Assembly: GCF_030297595.1 (NCBI RefSeq)
Contig: NZ_AP028138.1
Location: 868,001 to 932,000, forward strand
Length of the DNA: 64,000 nucleotides
Reading direction: 5' to 3'
Source: Polynucleobacter sp. HIN7
GTDB taxonomy: Bacteria > Pseudomonadota > Gammaproteobacteria > Burkholderiales > Burkholderiaceae
Part shown: piece after piece, positions 1-12,001 of the stretch
Layout of the letters: every line of letters starts with the position of its first letter
Numbering within the stretch: the stretch's first letter is position 1
Made by a program: the position numbers and the translations under genes
The notes under the pieces: model-generated
Database searches by the model: none
Seen by the model: only the letters and a program-made list of their open reading frames with translations
What the model was told of the DNA's origin: nothing

Positions 1-445
1 TCTGAATAACAGCCTTAGCATTTGCATTACCTTTCTCTGCTAAGTCATTGACGTCATTAAAGTAATCAAACATGAGTAAGGTTTTCTTGAGGGCTTCGGT
101 CGCGGCAGCGCCACACTCCTTATCCTCAAGCAATTCAACTAATGGCTTGATGTTGTAGCCCCCAAGCATGGTGCCCAAGAGTTCGGTCGCTTTGACACGA
201 GAAATCACGGGGGACTGCAGCTTACCTTTAGCAACCGCATCCAAAAACTCAGCTTTCACCTTAGCGGCTTCATCCACCCCAGCAGGCACACGATAGGTAA
301 TTAAATCAAGGAGTTGTGCCTCTAAACCCTTGGGAGGGTTTTGCAGCATTTTGACCAATTCAGCGGTTTGATCCTTGGTTAATGGGAGGGCGGGGATGCC
401 TTGCGCGGCACGTTCGGCTACGTGGGATTGGTATGCGTCTAACAT
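1..445 (-). CDS. acnB: Aconitate hydratase B, N-terminal part (cut by window edge)
   Basis: Reading leftward from an ATG at 445, the 148 visible residues start MLDAYQSHVAERAAQG and include TYRVPAGVDEAA and LLGTMLGGYNI. These are hallmarks of the N-terminal HEAT-like domain of AcnB, the bifunctional citrate/2-methylisocitrate isomerase of the TCA and methylcitrate cycles. The iron-sulfur and catalytic domains lie outside the window, so activity cannot be judged from here. The frame is open to base 1. The gene runs in the same direction as the small membrane protein upstream of it. Confidence 0.93.
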   Translation of the reverse strand, partial: MLDAYQSHVAERAAQGIPALPLTKDQTAELVKMLQNPPKGLEAQLLDLITYRVPAGVDEAAKVKAEFLDAVAKGKLQSPVISRVKATELLGTMLGGYNIKPLVELLEDKECGAAATEALKKTLLMFDYFNDVNDLAEKGNANAKAVIQ

Positions 446-541
446 AAGATTCCTGATCAGAAGTGGGCCAAAAGAACAGGCTATATTGTAAAACTTTACT
501 GACAGCGGATCTAGTGAAAATACCCCTAATCCGCCTGATAT

Positions 542-730
542 TTACAGGATCTCTTCGTCCTTCAGAGCCCAAACCAGGGCAATCACCCAGCCAATTAAGG
601 ACCAACCTAAAAAGAGGTTCAGGGCAAAAATAGCCCCGGTATTGGCGCGTTTGCGGTAAAACGCAATCGCTAATGGGAGGAAGTAAAACAGGGATAAAAG
701 GGTGATGAGGATGGCGAACAATAAACGCAT
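542..730 (-). CDS. Small two-helix membrane protein, superinfection-immunity (Imm) family
   Basis: A protein of about 62 residues starting at the ATG at 730; a TTG two codons upstream is less likely. It has two hydrophobic segments (about residues 2-24 and 36-56) separated by a basic loop FYRKRANTG. The second part (ALNLFLGWSLIGWVIALVWAL) matches the pattern of the T4 Imm/superinfection-immunity family, which is common in non-phage bacterial chromosomes. Nothing phage-like lies nearby, so the family name should not be read as function. Its role is unknown. Confidence 0.7.
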   Translation of the reverse strand: MRLLFAILITLLSLFYFLPLAIAFYRKRANTGAIFALNLFLGWSLIGWVIALVWALKDEEIL

Positions 731-819
731 TCCCAATTTTACTTAGGGCAAGTCCGAAGTCTCTTTTTTTCAATCCGCTCCAGCTATCGTTATAATTGCG
801 TATTACCAACAGACGTTAA

Positions 820-2484
<1,665 letters not shown>

Positions 2485-2494
2485 TTGGATCTTT

Positions 2495-3358
2495 ATGTTT
2501 AATCATTTGTGTGGCTTCGAGATTGGTTTAAACAAACCTTTCTTCTTGATTGCGGGCCCGTGCGTGATTGAGTCGGAGCAGTTTTCCATTGACACGGCTG
2601 GTCAGATCAAAGCAATTTGTGCCGATCTCAACATCCCCTTCATTTACAAGTCCTCCTTTGATAAAGCCAATCGTTCCTCAGGATCCTCGTTTCGGGGACT
2701 GGGAATGGAAAAGGGCTTGGCAATCTTAGAAAAGGTCAAGAAACAAATTGGCGTACCAGTCCTCACCGACGTACATGAAATCAGCGATGTGGCAGCGGTA
2801 GCCTCCGTAGTTGATGTCTTGCAAACCCCAGCGTTTCTCTGTCGCCAGACAGACTTCATTGCTGCTGTTGCTCAAAGTGGCAAACCAGTCAATATTAAGA
2901 AGGGGCAATTCTTATCCCCGTATGAGATGGGTAATGTAGTCGATAAAGCGCGGGCTGCTGCGCGTGAGAAAAATCTACCCGATCAATTTATGGTGTGCGA
3001 ACGTGGTGCCAGCTTTGGCTATAACAACTTAGTCTCGGATATGCGTAGCCTCGCCATCATGCGCGCGACGCAAGCCCCCGTTGTGTTTGATGCAACCCAT
3101 TCTGTGCAATTGCCCGGTGGTCAAGGCAGCAGTAGTGGTGGGCAGCGTGAGTTTGTGCCGGTGCTAGCGCGCGCAGCGGTAGCAGTCGGCATCAGCGGTC
3201 TCTTCATGGAAACCCATCCGGATCCAGCTAAGGCTTTATCGGATGGCCCCAATGCAGTGCCGCTCAATCACTTAAAAGAGCTATTAGCAACGCTGCAACA
3301 GTTGGATCGTGTTGTGAAACAAGCCAATATGTATTTAGAAGACCGATTTGTGGGTTGA
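2495..3358 (+). CDS. kdsA: 3-deoxy-8-phosphooctulonate (KDO-8-P) synthase
   Basis: Condenses phosphoenolpyruvate with arabinose-5-phosphate, the first committed step toward the KDO of lipopolysaccharide. I chose the ATG at 2495, giving 287 residues, the usual size. The frame stays open upstream, but that part overlaps the pyrG end and has no family similarity. Recognisable blocks are [12 protein letters not shown] near the N-terminus, [10 protein letters not shown], and [11 protein letters not shown]. The gene lies between pyrG and eno, and the PEP-producing enolase follows it directly. Confidence 0.96.
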   Translation: MFNHLCGFEIGLNKPFFLIAGPCVIESEQFSIDTAGQIKAICADLNIPFIYKSSFDKANRSSGSSFRGLGMEKGLAILEKVKKQIGVPVLTDVHEISDVAAVASVVDVLQTPAFLCRQTDFIAAVAQSGKPVNIKKGQFLSPYEMGNVVDKARAAAREKNLPDQFMVCERGASFGYNNLVSDMRSLAIMRATQAPVVFDATHSVQLPGGQGSSSGGQREFVPVLARAAVAVGISGLFMETHPDPAKALSDGPNAVPLNHLKELLATLQQLDRVVKQANMYLEDRFVG

Positions 3359-4702
<1,344 letters not shown>

Positions 4703-4715
4703 GCCTGCTTGCGTA

Positions 4716-5039
4716 ATGCGCCTGATTATCTACTCGATGTTGGGGTTGCTGATCGTGATTCAGTATCCGCTCTGGTTTGGTCAGGGCGGATGGCTCAAGG
4801 CCTATGAGTTAGAGCGTCAGCTTGATGCGCAGATCCAGAAAAATAAAGCCTTAGAAATTCGGAACAATAAACTGGCTGGCGATGTAAAGGATTTAAAAGA
4901 GGGCACACGTGCAATTGAAGAACGGGCCCGATCAGAGCATGGGATGCTCAAAGAGGGCGAATATTTTGTGCAGATCGTGCCAAAAGAAGGCGCGCCTCAG
5001 AGCCCAAATACTACTCAGGTACCCGTACCCAAACAATAA
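4716..5039 (+). CDS. ftsB: Cell division protein FtsB
   Basis: A bitopic inner-membrane protein of the FtsQLB divisome subcomplex. It has 107 residues: a short cytoplasmic N-terminus, one transmembrane helix (about 3-20), then a heptad-type coiled coil (about 28-70, rich in K, E, L and N), and the conserved EERARSEHGMLKEGEYFVQ segment. Position directly after eno supports the name. It converges with hslO, whose stop is adjacent, and no terminator is visible between them. Confidence 0.93.
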   Translation: MRLIIYSMLGLLIVIQYPLWFGQGGWLKAYELERQLDAQIQKNKALEIRNNKLAGDVKDLKEGTRAIEERARSEHGMLKEGEYFVQIVPKEGAPQSPNTTQVPVPKQ

Positions 5040-6014
5040 TTAGTGTCCTTTGGAAGGTGGTCGCACAGCATCGCTGAGCGTCGTGCTAGCGAAGGCTTGT
5101 TTGCAATCAACGGTATCAAAACGATATTGCATTCCACAAAAGTCGCAGCGAGTCTCTACGGCACCGAGTTCGGCCAATATGCTATCGACCTCTTCTTGAC
5201 CTAACATTCGAATGACATCTGCGACTCGCTCACGCGAGCAACGGCAGGCAAACCGAACGAGGCGTATTGGAAAGCTACGCACACCAAAGCGCTCAGATTC
5301 TTCGAGAAATAAGCGACGCAATAAGGTCTCAGGCGCAACTTCTAAGAGCTCTTCATTGGTAATGGTGCTTCCTAGCATCTGAATGCGCTCCCAACCCTCG
5401 GACATCATCTTGGGGTCATATTGAGAGGCGCCACCGGCATCGGGCATGCGTTGCAATAAAAAACCGCCCAAGGATTTTGAACTTGAGGCGAGCCAGATAC
5501 GGGTATCAATTTGTTCGGAGCGTTGCATATATTGCATGATGGCCTCTGCGACCGTTTCAATCGGCTCGTCCAAACCGGGGTGGGTGGAGGATGGTCGTTT
5601 TAATGCCACGATTCCTTGATAGGGTGTTTGGGATGGCTTGCGATCAATCGGATCGAGGGTGATGGCTAAGCGCCCTGAGCCCTCTGCATCAAGTAATTCA
5701 GCGAGAGTGGCATTGTCAGGAATTTGACCAAAATCGGGATTGAGGGTGACACTCGCCCGAATCTCAAGTTGGGATGTGCATTCAACTACCAAGAGCTGAA
5801 TTGGCCCCTTACTCTGGGCTTGAATAATTAAAGTGCCATCGAGCTTGATGCTAGCCGTTAAGAGCGTGGCTGCTGCAATAAACTCGCCCATCACCTTTTG
5901 TACCGCCGGTGGGTCATTGCGCAGGGCCAAGATGTTCTGCCATGCACTACCAATCGAGACAAACTCACCCCGCACGGGGGCGCCGTCACACACAAAGACC
6001 AAAAGCTGATTCAT
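5040..6014 (-). CDS. hslO: Redox-regulated chaperone Hsp33
   Basis: A cytoplasmic holdase switched on by oxidative unfolding. It has 324 residues. Four zinc-binding cysteines are visible as a C-x-C (FACRCS, about residue 256) and a C-x-x-C (CDFCGMQ, about residue 290), the redox switch. It is on the minus strand, divergent from gltX with only 44 bases between them. Confidence 0.94.
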   Translation of the reverse strand: MNQLLVFVCDGAPVRGEFVSIGSAWQNILALRNDPPAVQKVMGEFIAAATLLTASIKLDGTLIIQAQSKGPIQLLVVECTSQLEIRASVTLNPDFGQIPDNATLAELLDAEGSGRLAITLDPIDRKPSQTPYQGIVALKRPSSTHPGLDEPIETVAEAIMQYMQRSEQIDTRIWLASSSKSLGGFLLQRMPDAGGASQYDPKMMSEGWERIQMLGSTITNEELLEVAPETLLRRLFLEESERFGVRSFPIRLVRFACRCSRERVADVIRMLGQEEVDSILAELGAVETRCDFCGMQYRFDTVDCKQAFASTTLSDAVRPPSKGH

Positions 6015-6058
6015 CCGAAAAATATCCTAAGCAGTTCTGACCTGAGATAATACTGCCC

Positions 6059-7456
6059 ATGCGTATTCGAACTCGTTTTGCCCCAAGCCCAACCGGCTTT
6101 ATTCATTTAGGTAATCTGCGTAGTGCGTTATACCCCTGGGCCTTTGCGAGAAGCAAGGGCGGGGACTTCATCTTGCGGATTGAAGATACCGATCAAGAAC
6201 GCTCCTCCCTCGAGGCCGTTGAGGTGATCTTAGAGGGAATGCATTGGCTGGGCTTAGATCCCGATGAGGGTCCCATCTATCAAATGCAACGCATGGACCG
6301 CTATCGTGAAGTTCTCAAGCAAATGCTCGCCGATGGCTCGGCATACTATTGTTATATGAGCGAAGATGAGCTCAATCGTTTGCGTGACCAGCAAATGGCT
6401 AATAAAGAGAAGCCTCGCTACAACGGCTTTTGGCGTCCCGAACCTGGCAAGACATTGCCAGAACCTCCCAAAGATGCTTTACCCGTAATTCGTTTTAAAA
6501 ACCCAATTGGCGGCTCAGTCATTTGGAAAGATGCCGTTAAGGGGATGATTGAAATTAGTAACGATGAGTTAGATGATCTCATCATCGCCCGTCCCGATGG
6601 CACTCCCACCTATAACTTCTGTGTGGTAGTGGATGATCTCGACATGCAAATTACCCATGTGATTCGGGGCGATGATCATGTGAACAATACCCCACGGCAA
6701 ATCAATATTATGAAAGCGCTTGGTGGTACGCCGCCGGTCTACGCGCACCTACCAACGGTCTTGGATGAGAGTGGCGAGAAGATGAGTAAGCGCAATGGTG
6801 CTCTGAGTGTGCGCGACTATCAAAAAATGGGCTATCTACCTGAAGCGGTCCTAAACTATCTCGCGCGCTTAGGCTGGTCGCACGGCGATGCTGAAGTCTT
6901 TACGCAAGAACAGTTTGTGAAATGGTTTGATTTGGAGCACTTGGGTCGCTCACCCGCACAACATAATCCCGAGAAACTACTCTGGCTTAATCACCACTAT
7001 ATTCAGCAGGGCGATGCAAAACGACTTGCGCAGTTGTGCATGCCGTTTATTCATCAGCAGGGGATTGATCTCTCGCAAGGCCCTGATTTTGAGTCCGTGG
7101 TTAACTTACTTAAAGATCGTGCGAACACCTTGTTAGAGATCGTCGAAGGTGCCAAGCTTTTCTATCAGGGCCGACCCAATCTCAGTAATGAGCAAATTTC
7201 ACAAAATATTCCAAATGCTGTGATCCCAGCCATTGCTGATTTTAGAGAGCGACTAATAGCATCAAATCCCAAAACTAAGGAAGAGGTCGCCACTCAACTG
7301 AAAGCGACGCTCACTCAGTTTCAACTCAAGATGCCCGCCTTGGCAATGCCAATCCGGTATGCGCTATTTGCCACCACCCAAACGCCAGCGCTTGATGCGG
7401 TGATTGCGGTGATGGGTAAGGACGAAGTTGTCGAGCGTCTCTCAAAAATAGGCTAA
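6059..7456 (+). CDS. gltX: Glutamate--tRNA ligase
   Basis: Charges tRNA-Glu with glutamate. It is a class I synthetase of 465 residues. The HIGH-type motif appears as [16 protein letters not shown] at the N-terminus, the WHH-type region follows, and the KMSKS loop appears as EKMSKRNGA (about residue 243). The tRNA cluster that follows includes tRNA-Glu(TTC), its own substrate, 130 bases downstream on the same strand. No terminator is visible before the tRNAs. Confidence 0.97.
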   Translation: MRIRTRFAPSPTGFIHLGNLRSALYPWAFARSKGGDFILRIEDTDQERSSLEAVEVILEGMHWLGLDPDEGPIYQMQRMDRYREVLKQMLADGSAYYCYMSEDELNRLRDQQMANKEKPRYNGFWRPEPGKTLPEPPKDALPVIRFKNPIGGSVIWKDAVKGMIEISNDELDDLIIARPDGTPTYNFCVVVDDLDMQITHVIRGDDHVNNTPRQINIMKALGGTPPVYAHLPTVLDESGEKMSKRNGALSVRDYQKMGYLPEAVLNYLARLGWSHGDAEVFTQEQFVKWFDLEHLGRSPAQHNPEKLLWLNHHYIQQGDAKRLAQLCMPFIHQQGIDLSQGPDFESVVNLLKDRANTLLEIVEGAKLFYQGRPNLSNEQISQNIPNAVIPAIADFRERLIASNPKTKEEVATQLKATLTQFQLKMPALAMPIRYALFATTQTPALDAVIAVMGKDEVVERLSKIG

Positions 7457-7490
7457 AATCTTGGATTGTTTTGAAAGTGCACCAATATAA

Positions 7491-7566
<76 letters not shown>

Positions 7567-7585
7567 ACAAAACAAGTAGTCCAAG

Positions 7586-7661
7586 GTCCCCATCGTCTAG
7601 AGGCCTAGGACATCACCCTTTCACGGTGAGTACGGGGGTTCGAATCCCCCTGGGGACGCCA
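7586..7661 (+). tRNA. tRNA-Glu (anticodon TTC)
   Basis: 76 nt with encoded CCA. The acceptor stem is GTCCCCA/TGGGGAC. The anticodon stem TCACC/GGTGA encloses the loop CTTTCAC (anticodon TTC). The T-arm is GGGGGTTCGAATCCCCC. It is the substrate of the gltX product encoded just upstream. Confidence 0.96.
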
Positions 7662-7692
7662 GTCATGCAGTGACGCGCATGATGCAGTATCT

Positions 7693-7769
7693 GGAGCGGT
7701 AGTTCAGTTGGTTAGAATATCGGCCTGTCACGCCGAGGGTCGCGGGTTCGAGTCCCGTCCGCTCCGCCA
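7693..7769 (+). tRNA. tRNA-Asp (anticodon GTC)
   Basis: 77 nt with encoded CCA. The acceptor stem is GGAGCGG/CCGCTCC. The anticodon stem closes on the loop CTGTCAC (anticodon GTC). The T-arm is GCGGGTTCGAGTCCCGT. It is the last tRNA of the cluster and is followed by a terminator. Confidence 0.96.
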
Positions 7770-7780
7770 ATTTCCAAAAG

Positions 7781-7800
7781 CCACCTTCGGGTGGTTTTTT
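7781..7800 (+). terminator. Rho-independent terminator after the tRNA cluster
   Basis: A CCACC/GGTGG stem with a TTCG tetraloop is followed directly by six T residues. It closes the gltX-tRNA transcription unit. Confidence 0.85.
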
Positions 7801-7883
7801 CATTTCCTGGTCATGAAAACCACTATCATTACAACAATATTCTCGTTTGAGGTATTTTTGTTAATTAACCATAGAGGAATTTC

Positions 7884-8477
7884 ATGAAGAAAATTGCACT
7901 TGTAAGCGCAGCAGTATTAATGATGGGCACATCCGCTGTCATGGCCCAAAATAAACCACAGGCAGTCGTTGCTGTTGAAACTGCCCCAGGCGTCTTAAAA
8001 GTAGCTGAAGGTGTTCAGTTCCAAGGTAAATTCAAATCCGTTGATCCAAAAACCCGTGAAGTAGTGATTGTTGGTCCCAATGGTAATGAGTACAAAACCG
8101 TATTGGGTGATGAGGTCAGAAACTTTAATCAAATAAAAGTGGGCGATATTGTTACGCTCACTCATGTTGAGATCCTCGTGGCTGACATTAAAAAGCCAAG
8201 CAAAGTTGAAATCCGTGAGCGTGTTGAAACCGAAAAAGCAGCACGTGCAAAGTTGGGTGACAAACCTGCTGCTGCAATCGAGCGTCAAGTTACTGTAGTT
8301 GCTGACGTAACCGCTGTCGATGAAAAGAAAGGTACTATCACTCTGCGTGGCGCTACCCGTACATTGGATCTAAAAGTGAAGGATCCAAAAGTACTCAAGG
8401 GCGTCAAAGTGGGTACACAAGTTGAAGCAACTGTTACCGAAATCATTGCGATTGAAGTAACTGCTCCCAAGAAGTAA
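7884..8477 (+). CDS. Secreted protein of unknown function, paralogue of the protein at 13683-14312
   Basis: 197 residues with a clear Sec signal peptide (MKKIALVSAAVLMMGTSAVMAQ, cleavage near residue 21), so probably periplasmic. The mature part seems to hold two related blocks of about 50 residues. The first is around KSVDPKTREVVIVGPNG with KVGDIVTLTHVE; the second is around TAVDEKKGTITLRG with KVGTQVEATVTE. This pattern suggests duplicated small beta-barrel units. The second copy of the family lies 5 kb downstream on the other strand. GAGGAA precedes the start and a terminator follows. No function is assigned. Confidence 0.8.
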   Translation: MKKIALVSAAVLMMGTSAVMAQNKPQAVVAVETAPGVLKVAEGVQFQGKFKSVDPKTREVVIVGPNGNEYKTVLGDEVRNFNQIKVGDIVTLTHVEILVADIKKPSKVEIRERVETEKAARAKLGDKPAAAIERQVTVVADVTAVDEKKGTITLRGATRTLDLKVKDPKVLKGVKVGTQVEATVTEIIAIEVTAPKK

Positions 8478-8494
8478 TTTATATCGTATTGAAG

Positions 8495-8525
8495 ACCCGT
8501 CTAGTGTGAACTAGGCGGGTTTTTT
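8495..8525 (+). terminator. Rho-independent terminator
   Basis: The stem CCCGTCTAG/CTAGGCGGG (one T-G pair) with loop TGTGAA is followed by six T. It ends the secreted-protein gene. Confidence 0.88.
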
Positions 8526-8529
8526 CATC

Positions 8530-8709
8530 ATGACCCTCAAGAAAACCGATTTAGCAAAACGCCAAGGTCTTCAGATAGCGCTGCGCCTGAAAAATGCCAG
8601 CAAGGCTGATTTGCAAAACAAGCAAACAAAGTCAAAATTAAACGCCAAACCTGCACCCCTATTGCAGTCAATTTTGCGCAAATCCAAACAAGACGACCCC
8701 AAGCGCTAA
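8530..8709 (+). CDS. Possible small basic protein (59 aa), uncertain
   Basis: An ATG at 8530 opens a 59-codon frame rich in K, R, Q and A (starts MTLKKTDLAKRQG, ends KSKQDDPKR). The composition would suit a nucleic-acid-binding or ribosome-associated peptide, but no family is recognised. It begins five bases after a terminator T-run and has no ribosome-binding site, so it may not be translated. It is the only frame found in the 414-base gap between the secreted protein and the dioxygenase. The remaining stretch (8710-8891) is AT-rich and presumably carries the dioxygenase promoter. Confidence 0.3.
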   Translation: MTLKKTDLAKRQGLQIALRLKNASKADLQNKQTKSKLNAKPAPLLQSILRKSKQDDPKR

Positions 8710-8891
8710 ATTAGTATTAGCCCGAAGTCATTTAGAGTCATCTACCCAATTTAGATATAAAGAGTATTCACATCCAAACTAATTGATCTGATTTGCTCTA
8801 TTTTTGCTTAAATTTGGGCTATTTTTGTAATAGACTAATTTCAGTTCATCAGGAAGTGATTACCAAGCAAAGATCCGAACGGGGGCGTACG

Positions 8892-9965
8892 ATGAGAACA
8901 AGTCAAGCAGTTAATGCCGTGGGTAGTATCCCCAAATCGATTGATGGACCGTGCGCATGGCGAGGCGCCGACCTTGCTCAAAAATCGGATTGGATCGTGC
9001 ACTGGACTCCGGATCAAGTCGCCGAACTCGAGCGCGCAGCTGAGCACTTTGCTAGCACCGGACTTGCTCTTGAGAACATCACACCAGCGAGTTTTCCTCT
9101 TCACAATCTAGAGCCATTTATTCAGGGGCAGCTACAAGAGCTCTTACACGGTCGCGGCTTTGTGATGCTGCGAGGCTTGCCAATCGCAAACTGGTCGATT
9201 GAGAAAGCAGCCACCATTTATATGGGAATCGGTCGCCACATGGGAAGTTTGCGTAGCTCCAATGGCAAAGGACATCTCTTGGGTCATGTGCGCGATCAAG
9301 GCGCCAAAGTGGAGGCGGGCGCGCGTTTTTACCAAACCAACAAGAAGCTGGACTACCACACTGACTCCGCGGACATTGTGGGCCTCTTGTGTCTACAAAA
9401 GGCAAAGCAGGGTGGTGAGTCCTTCATCGCCAGCTCAATGGCTGTTTACAACGAACTTGTGAGGCGCCGCCCCGATCTCATTCCTGCGATGTTTACACCG
9501 TATCCCACCGATCGCCGTGGCGAAGTTCCCGAAGGACGTGACCCCTGGTTTGAGATCCCCATCTTTAACTGGTATCACGGTGAACTATCGTGCGTTTATC
9601 TACGCCATTACATTGAAGAGGCGCAACGACGCTTTCCCAATGCGCCACGCCTCACCAAAGAACAGGTGGAGGTCATGGACTTGATCGATGCAATCTTGCA
9701 AGAGCCCGGATTTGCTCTGCAGATGGCATTTGAACCTGGCGATATTCAGCTTTTGCATAATCATCAAATTCTGCATTCCAGAAATGATTTTGAGAACTGG
9801 CCTGAACCTGAGCGTCATCGTCATTTGCTAAGACTTTGGATTGCCCCGCCATCTGGACGACCTTTGCCCGATTACTTTGCATCTCGTTGGGGCAATACGA
9901 CCCCTGGGGATCGGGGCGGCATTATTGTGCCGGGCACCAAACTCTCAGTGGAATTGAGTATTTAG
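8892..9965 (+). CDS. TauD/TfdA-family Fe(II)/2-oxoglutarate dioxygenase
   Basis: 357 residues from the ATG at 8892; the open frame reaches further upstream but the extension looks non-coding. The iron-binding triad is visible: His156 and Asp158 in YHTDSAD, and distal His295 in NHQILHSR, with a 2-oxoglutarate-binding Arg in RHLLRLW. Members hydroxylate unactivated carbons, often beside sulfonate or carboxylate groups. This protein is longer than taurine dioxygenase (about 280 residues) and has about 70 extra N-terminal residues, so the substrate cannot be named. A Bug-type receptor gene follows, suggesting a shared small-acid substrate. Confidence 0.8.
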   Translation: MRTSQAVNAVGSIPKSIDGPCAWRGADLAQKSDWIVHWTPDQVAELERAAEHFASTGLALENITPASFPLHNLEPFIQGQLQELLHGRGFVMLRGLPIANWSIEKAATIYMGIGRHMGSLRSSNGKGHLLGHVRDQGAKVEAGARFYQTNKKLDYHTDSADIVGLLCLQKAKQGGESFIASSMAVYNELVRRRPDLIPAMFTPYPTDRRGEVPEGRDPWFEIPIFNWYHGELSCVYLRHYIEEAQRRFPNAPRLTKEQVEVMDLIDAILQEPGFALQMAFEPGDIQLLHNHQILHSRNDFENWPEPERHRHLLRLWIAPPSGRPLPDYFASRWGNTTPGDRGGIIVPGTKLSVELSI

Positions 9966-10075
9966 CCCCTAAAAGAGTAAAAACCTAGTTTTAACCCTGA
10001 TTGGTTTCCCAAAAATCGACTTGTAGTATGGGTTGTTGTGCCTATAAAAACATCCCATTGTGGAGGAGACCTACT

Positions 10076-11071
10076 ATGTTGAAGTCTAGTAAACGCCTAA
10101 TTGGCAAATCGATTCTTGCGGGATTAGTTGCAAGTGCGCTTGGTATCAGCCCAGCAATCGCGCAAAACTATCCCAATAAACCCATTACCTTAATTGCCCC
10201 ATACGCAGCTGGGGGTGATAGTGATTTCTCAGGCCGCAATTTAGCCGCTGTTGCAAGCAAATTGATTGGGCAGCCCATCGTGGTACAGAACGTGGTTGGT
10301 GCCTCTGGCACAATCGGCTCACAAAAGGTGAGCGCTGCGCCGCCAGACGGCTATACCTTATTAGTATCACGCGGTGGTTCGCAAGCCATTGTGCCAGCGC
10401 TCGATAGTAAGGCGCCTTATAAGTGGAATGATTTCACAATGATTTCCTTGTTGGATTTCAATCCAGTGGTGTGTGTGGTCAAAAATGACGCACCCTATAA
10501 GACCATGAAGGATCTTATTGATGCAATCCGCGCTAATCCCGGTAAGCTCAATTACGCAACTGCTGGCCCTGGAACAACACAACATTTAGCAGTGGAAGTC
10601 ATGCTCAGTCAGCTTGGATTGCCATCTACTGCTGCCATGATGATCCCGTATAAAGGAGGCGGCGAGGCAACTACCGCATTATTAGGTGGTCAAGTGCAAT
10701 TCATCTGCAACAATCTCACCACCATGGTTGGTCAAATTAAGGGCGGTGCCATGCGCGCACTGGTTACATCAACCCCTAATCGCCTAAAGGACTTCCCAGA
10801 TGTGCCAACTGCCAAAGAAATGGGTATCGGCAACCTAGAGCAAGTCATGGGATGGAGTGGTTTGTATGGGCCCCCAGGATTACCTGCTGAGGTTGTGAAC
10901 AAATGGCAAGCTGTTTTGAAGGAAGTCGCTAAAGACCCAGCTTGGTTACGTGGAAACGATACCGTTGGTGCAATCCCAGCGATTCGGTCACCCCAAGATA
11001 CCGAGAAATTTGCCCGAGAGCAATTTGAGCTCTATAGCAAACTTGGAACACAACTTAACCTTAAGAAATAA
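10076..11071 (+). CDS. Bug/TctC-family periplasmic solute-binding receptor
   Basis: 331 residues from the ATG at 10076, which has GGAGGAG just upstream. The Sec signal peptide ends near AIAQ (about residue 27). The family pattern is clear: YPNKPITLIAPYAAGG, VGASGTIGSQ, PPDGYTLL, LNYATAGPGTTQHLA and FPDVPTAKE. Such receptors bind carboxylates for the tripartite tricarboxylate transporter, but no tctA or tctB gene is in the window. The dioxygenase upstream is the likely functional partner. The ligand is unknown. Confidence 0.9.
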   Translation: MLKSSKRLIGKSILAGLVASALGISPAIAQNYPNKPITLIAPYAAGGDSDFSGRNLAAVASKLIGQPIVVQNVVGASGTIGSQKVSAAPPDGYTLLVSRGGSQAIVPALDSKAPYKWNDFTMISLLDFNPVVCVVKNDAPYKTMKDLIDAIRANPGKLNYATAGPGTTQHLAVEVMLSQLGLPSTAAMMIPYKGGGEATTALLGGQVQFICNNLTTMVGQIKGGAMRALVTSTPNRLKDFPDVPTAKEMGIGNLEQVMGWSGLYGPPGLPAEVVNKWQAVLKEVAKDPAWLRGNDTVGAIPAIRSPQDTEKFAREQFELYSKLGTQLNLKK

Positions 11072-11090
11072 CTAAAACATCTTAAAAACC

Positions 11091-11117
11091 ACGGCCCCAA
11101 AATCTGGGGCCGTTTTT
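11091..11117. terminator. Bidirectional terminator between the Bug gene and the M48 protease gene
   Basis: The stem ACGGCCCCA/TGGGGCCGT with loop AAATC is followed by TTTTT on the plus strand. On the minus strand it is followed by GG and then TTTTT. It serves both convergent genes and overlaps the protease stop codon. Confidence 0.85.
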
Positions 11118-11961
11118 ATTTGGTCACATTCTCTCGCTTTGCCGCCTCGTATAAGGGCATGACCTTCGGTATCAATGCAGAAAGCTCTTTAATACGATTC
11201 TCATTGGAGGGGTGGGTCGATAAAAACTCAGGTGGGTTCTTGCCCTGACTTTCTTTACTCATCTTTTGCCACAGCGTTATCGCAGCGCGAGGATCATAGC
11301 CACCACGCGCCGCAAGCTCTAAGCCAATCGCATCAGCTTCGCGCTCATTCTGGCGAGAGTTAGGAAGTACCATCACGTATTGCATGATTTGATTGGCTGC
11401 ATCAATCGATTGTGCCGAGCCCGCCCCAGCAGCAGCAAGCGCAACATTACTAATAATGTTTTGGGCCAATGCCTGGGAAACTTGCTCCCGTCCATGTTCT
11501 CGTACGGCATGAGCAATCTCATGACCCATGATGGCTGCAATTTCATCATCATTGAGGTTAAGTTTATTAATGATCCCGGTATAAAAAGTAATCCGACCAC
11601 CAGGTGCGCAGGTGGCATTCACAATAGGGGAATCAATCAACTGTAGACCCCAGTTCCAATTGCGGGTATCGTCCCGAAATACCGCGGTCTGTGGAATCAG
11701 TCGATTGGCGATGGTCTTGAGGCGCTCATATTCAGGGCCACTGGTAATGAGGATTTTTTTCTTCTGCGCCGCCTTCGCCTGTTGCTCAAAACTAATCGCC
11801 GACATCCGATCAATTTGCGCTGCGGAGATCATCATGAACTGCGAGCGTTGCACGCCTACAACCCCAGGACGGCTAGTATTGGCGCACGCCACCAAGAGGC
11901 AGCTTGCTACCAAAATACCAACAACTGCTTGAATAAAACGCGGGCGATACATCAGGTGCAT
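11116..11961 (-). CDS. M48-family metalloprotease, lipoprotein
   Basis: 281 residues. A type II signal peptide ends in the lipobox LLVAC with Cys26, so the protein is anchored to a membrane and faces the periplasm. The zinc motif HEIAH lies at 147-151, with the third ligand Glu in NEREADAIGLEL and the downstream STHPSNENRI typical of Oma1/LoiP-type M48 enzymes. The likely role is quality control of envelope proteins. An alternative ATG lies three codons in. Confidence 0.88.
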   Translation of the reverse strand: MHLMYRPRFIQAVVGILVASCLLVACANTSRPGVVGVQRSQFMMISAAQIDRMSAISFEQQAKAAQKKKILITSGPEYERLKTIANRLIPQTAVFRDDTRNWNWGLQLIDSPIVNATCAPGGRITFYTGIINKLNLNDDEIAAIMGHEIAHAVREHGREQVSQALAQNIISNVALAAAGAGSAQSIDAANQIMQYVMVLPNSRQNEREADAIGLELAARGGYDPRAAITLWQKMSKESQGKNPPEFLSTHPSNENRIKELSALIPKVMPLYEAAKRENVTK

Positions 11962-12001
11962 GGTCGTTAAACGCCTGATACGTAACAGCGGATGACCCTA
12001 A

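Noticed and set aside
542..730. Phage remnant, suggested by the superinfection-immunity family name
   Set aside because: No integrase, capsid, tail or attachment sequence is near; the family is widespread on bacterial chromosomes.
360..809. 149-codon minus-strand frame
   Set aside because: It overlaps the acnB start and the small membrane gene in another frame, has a composition unlike any protein family I know, and lacks a plausible start site.
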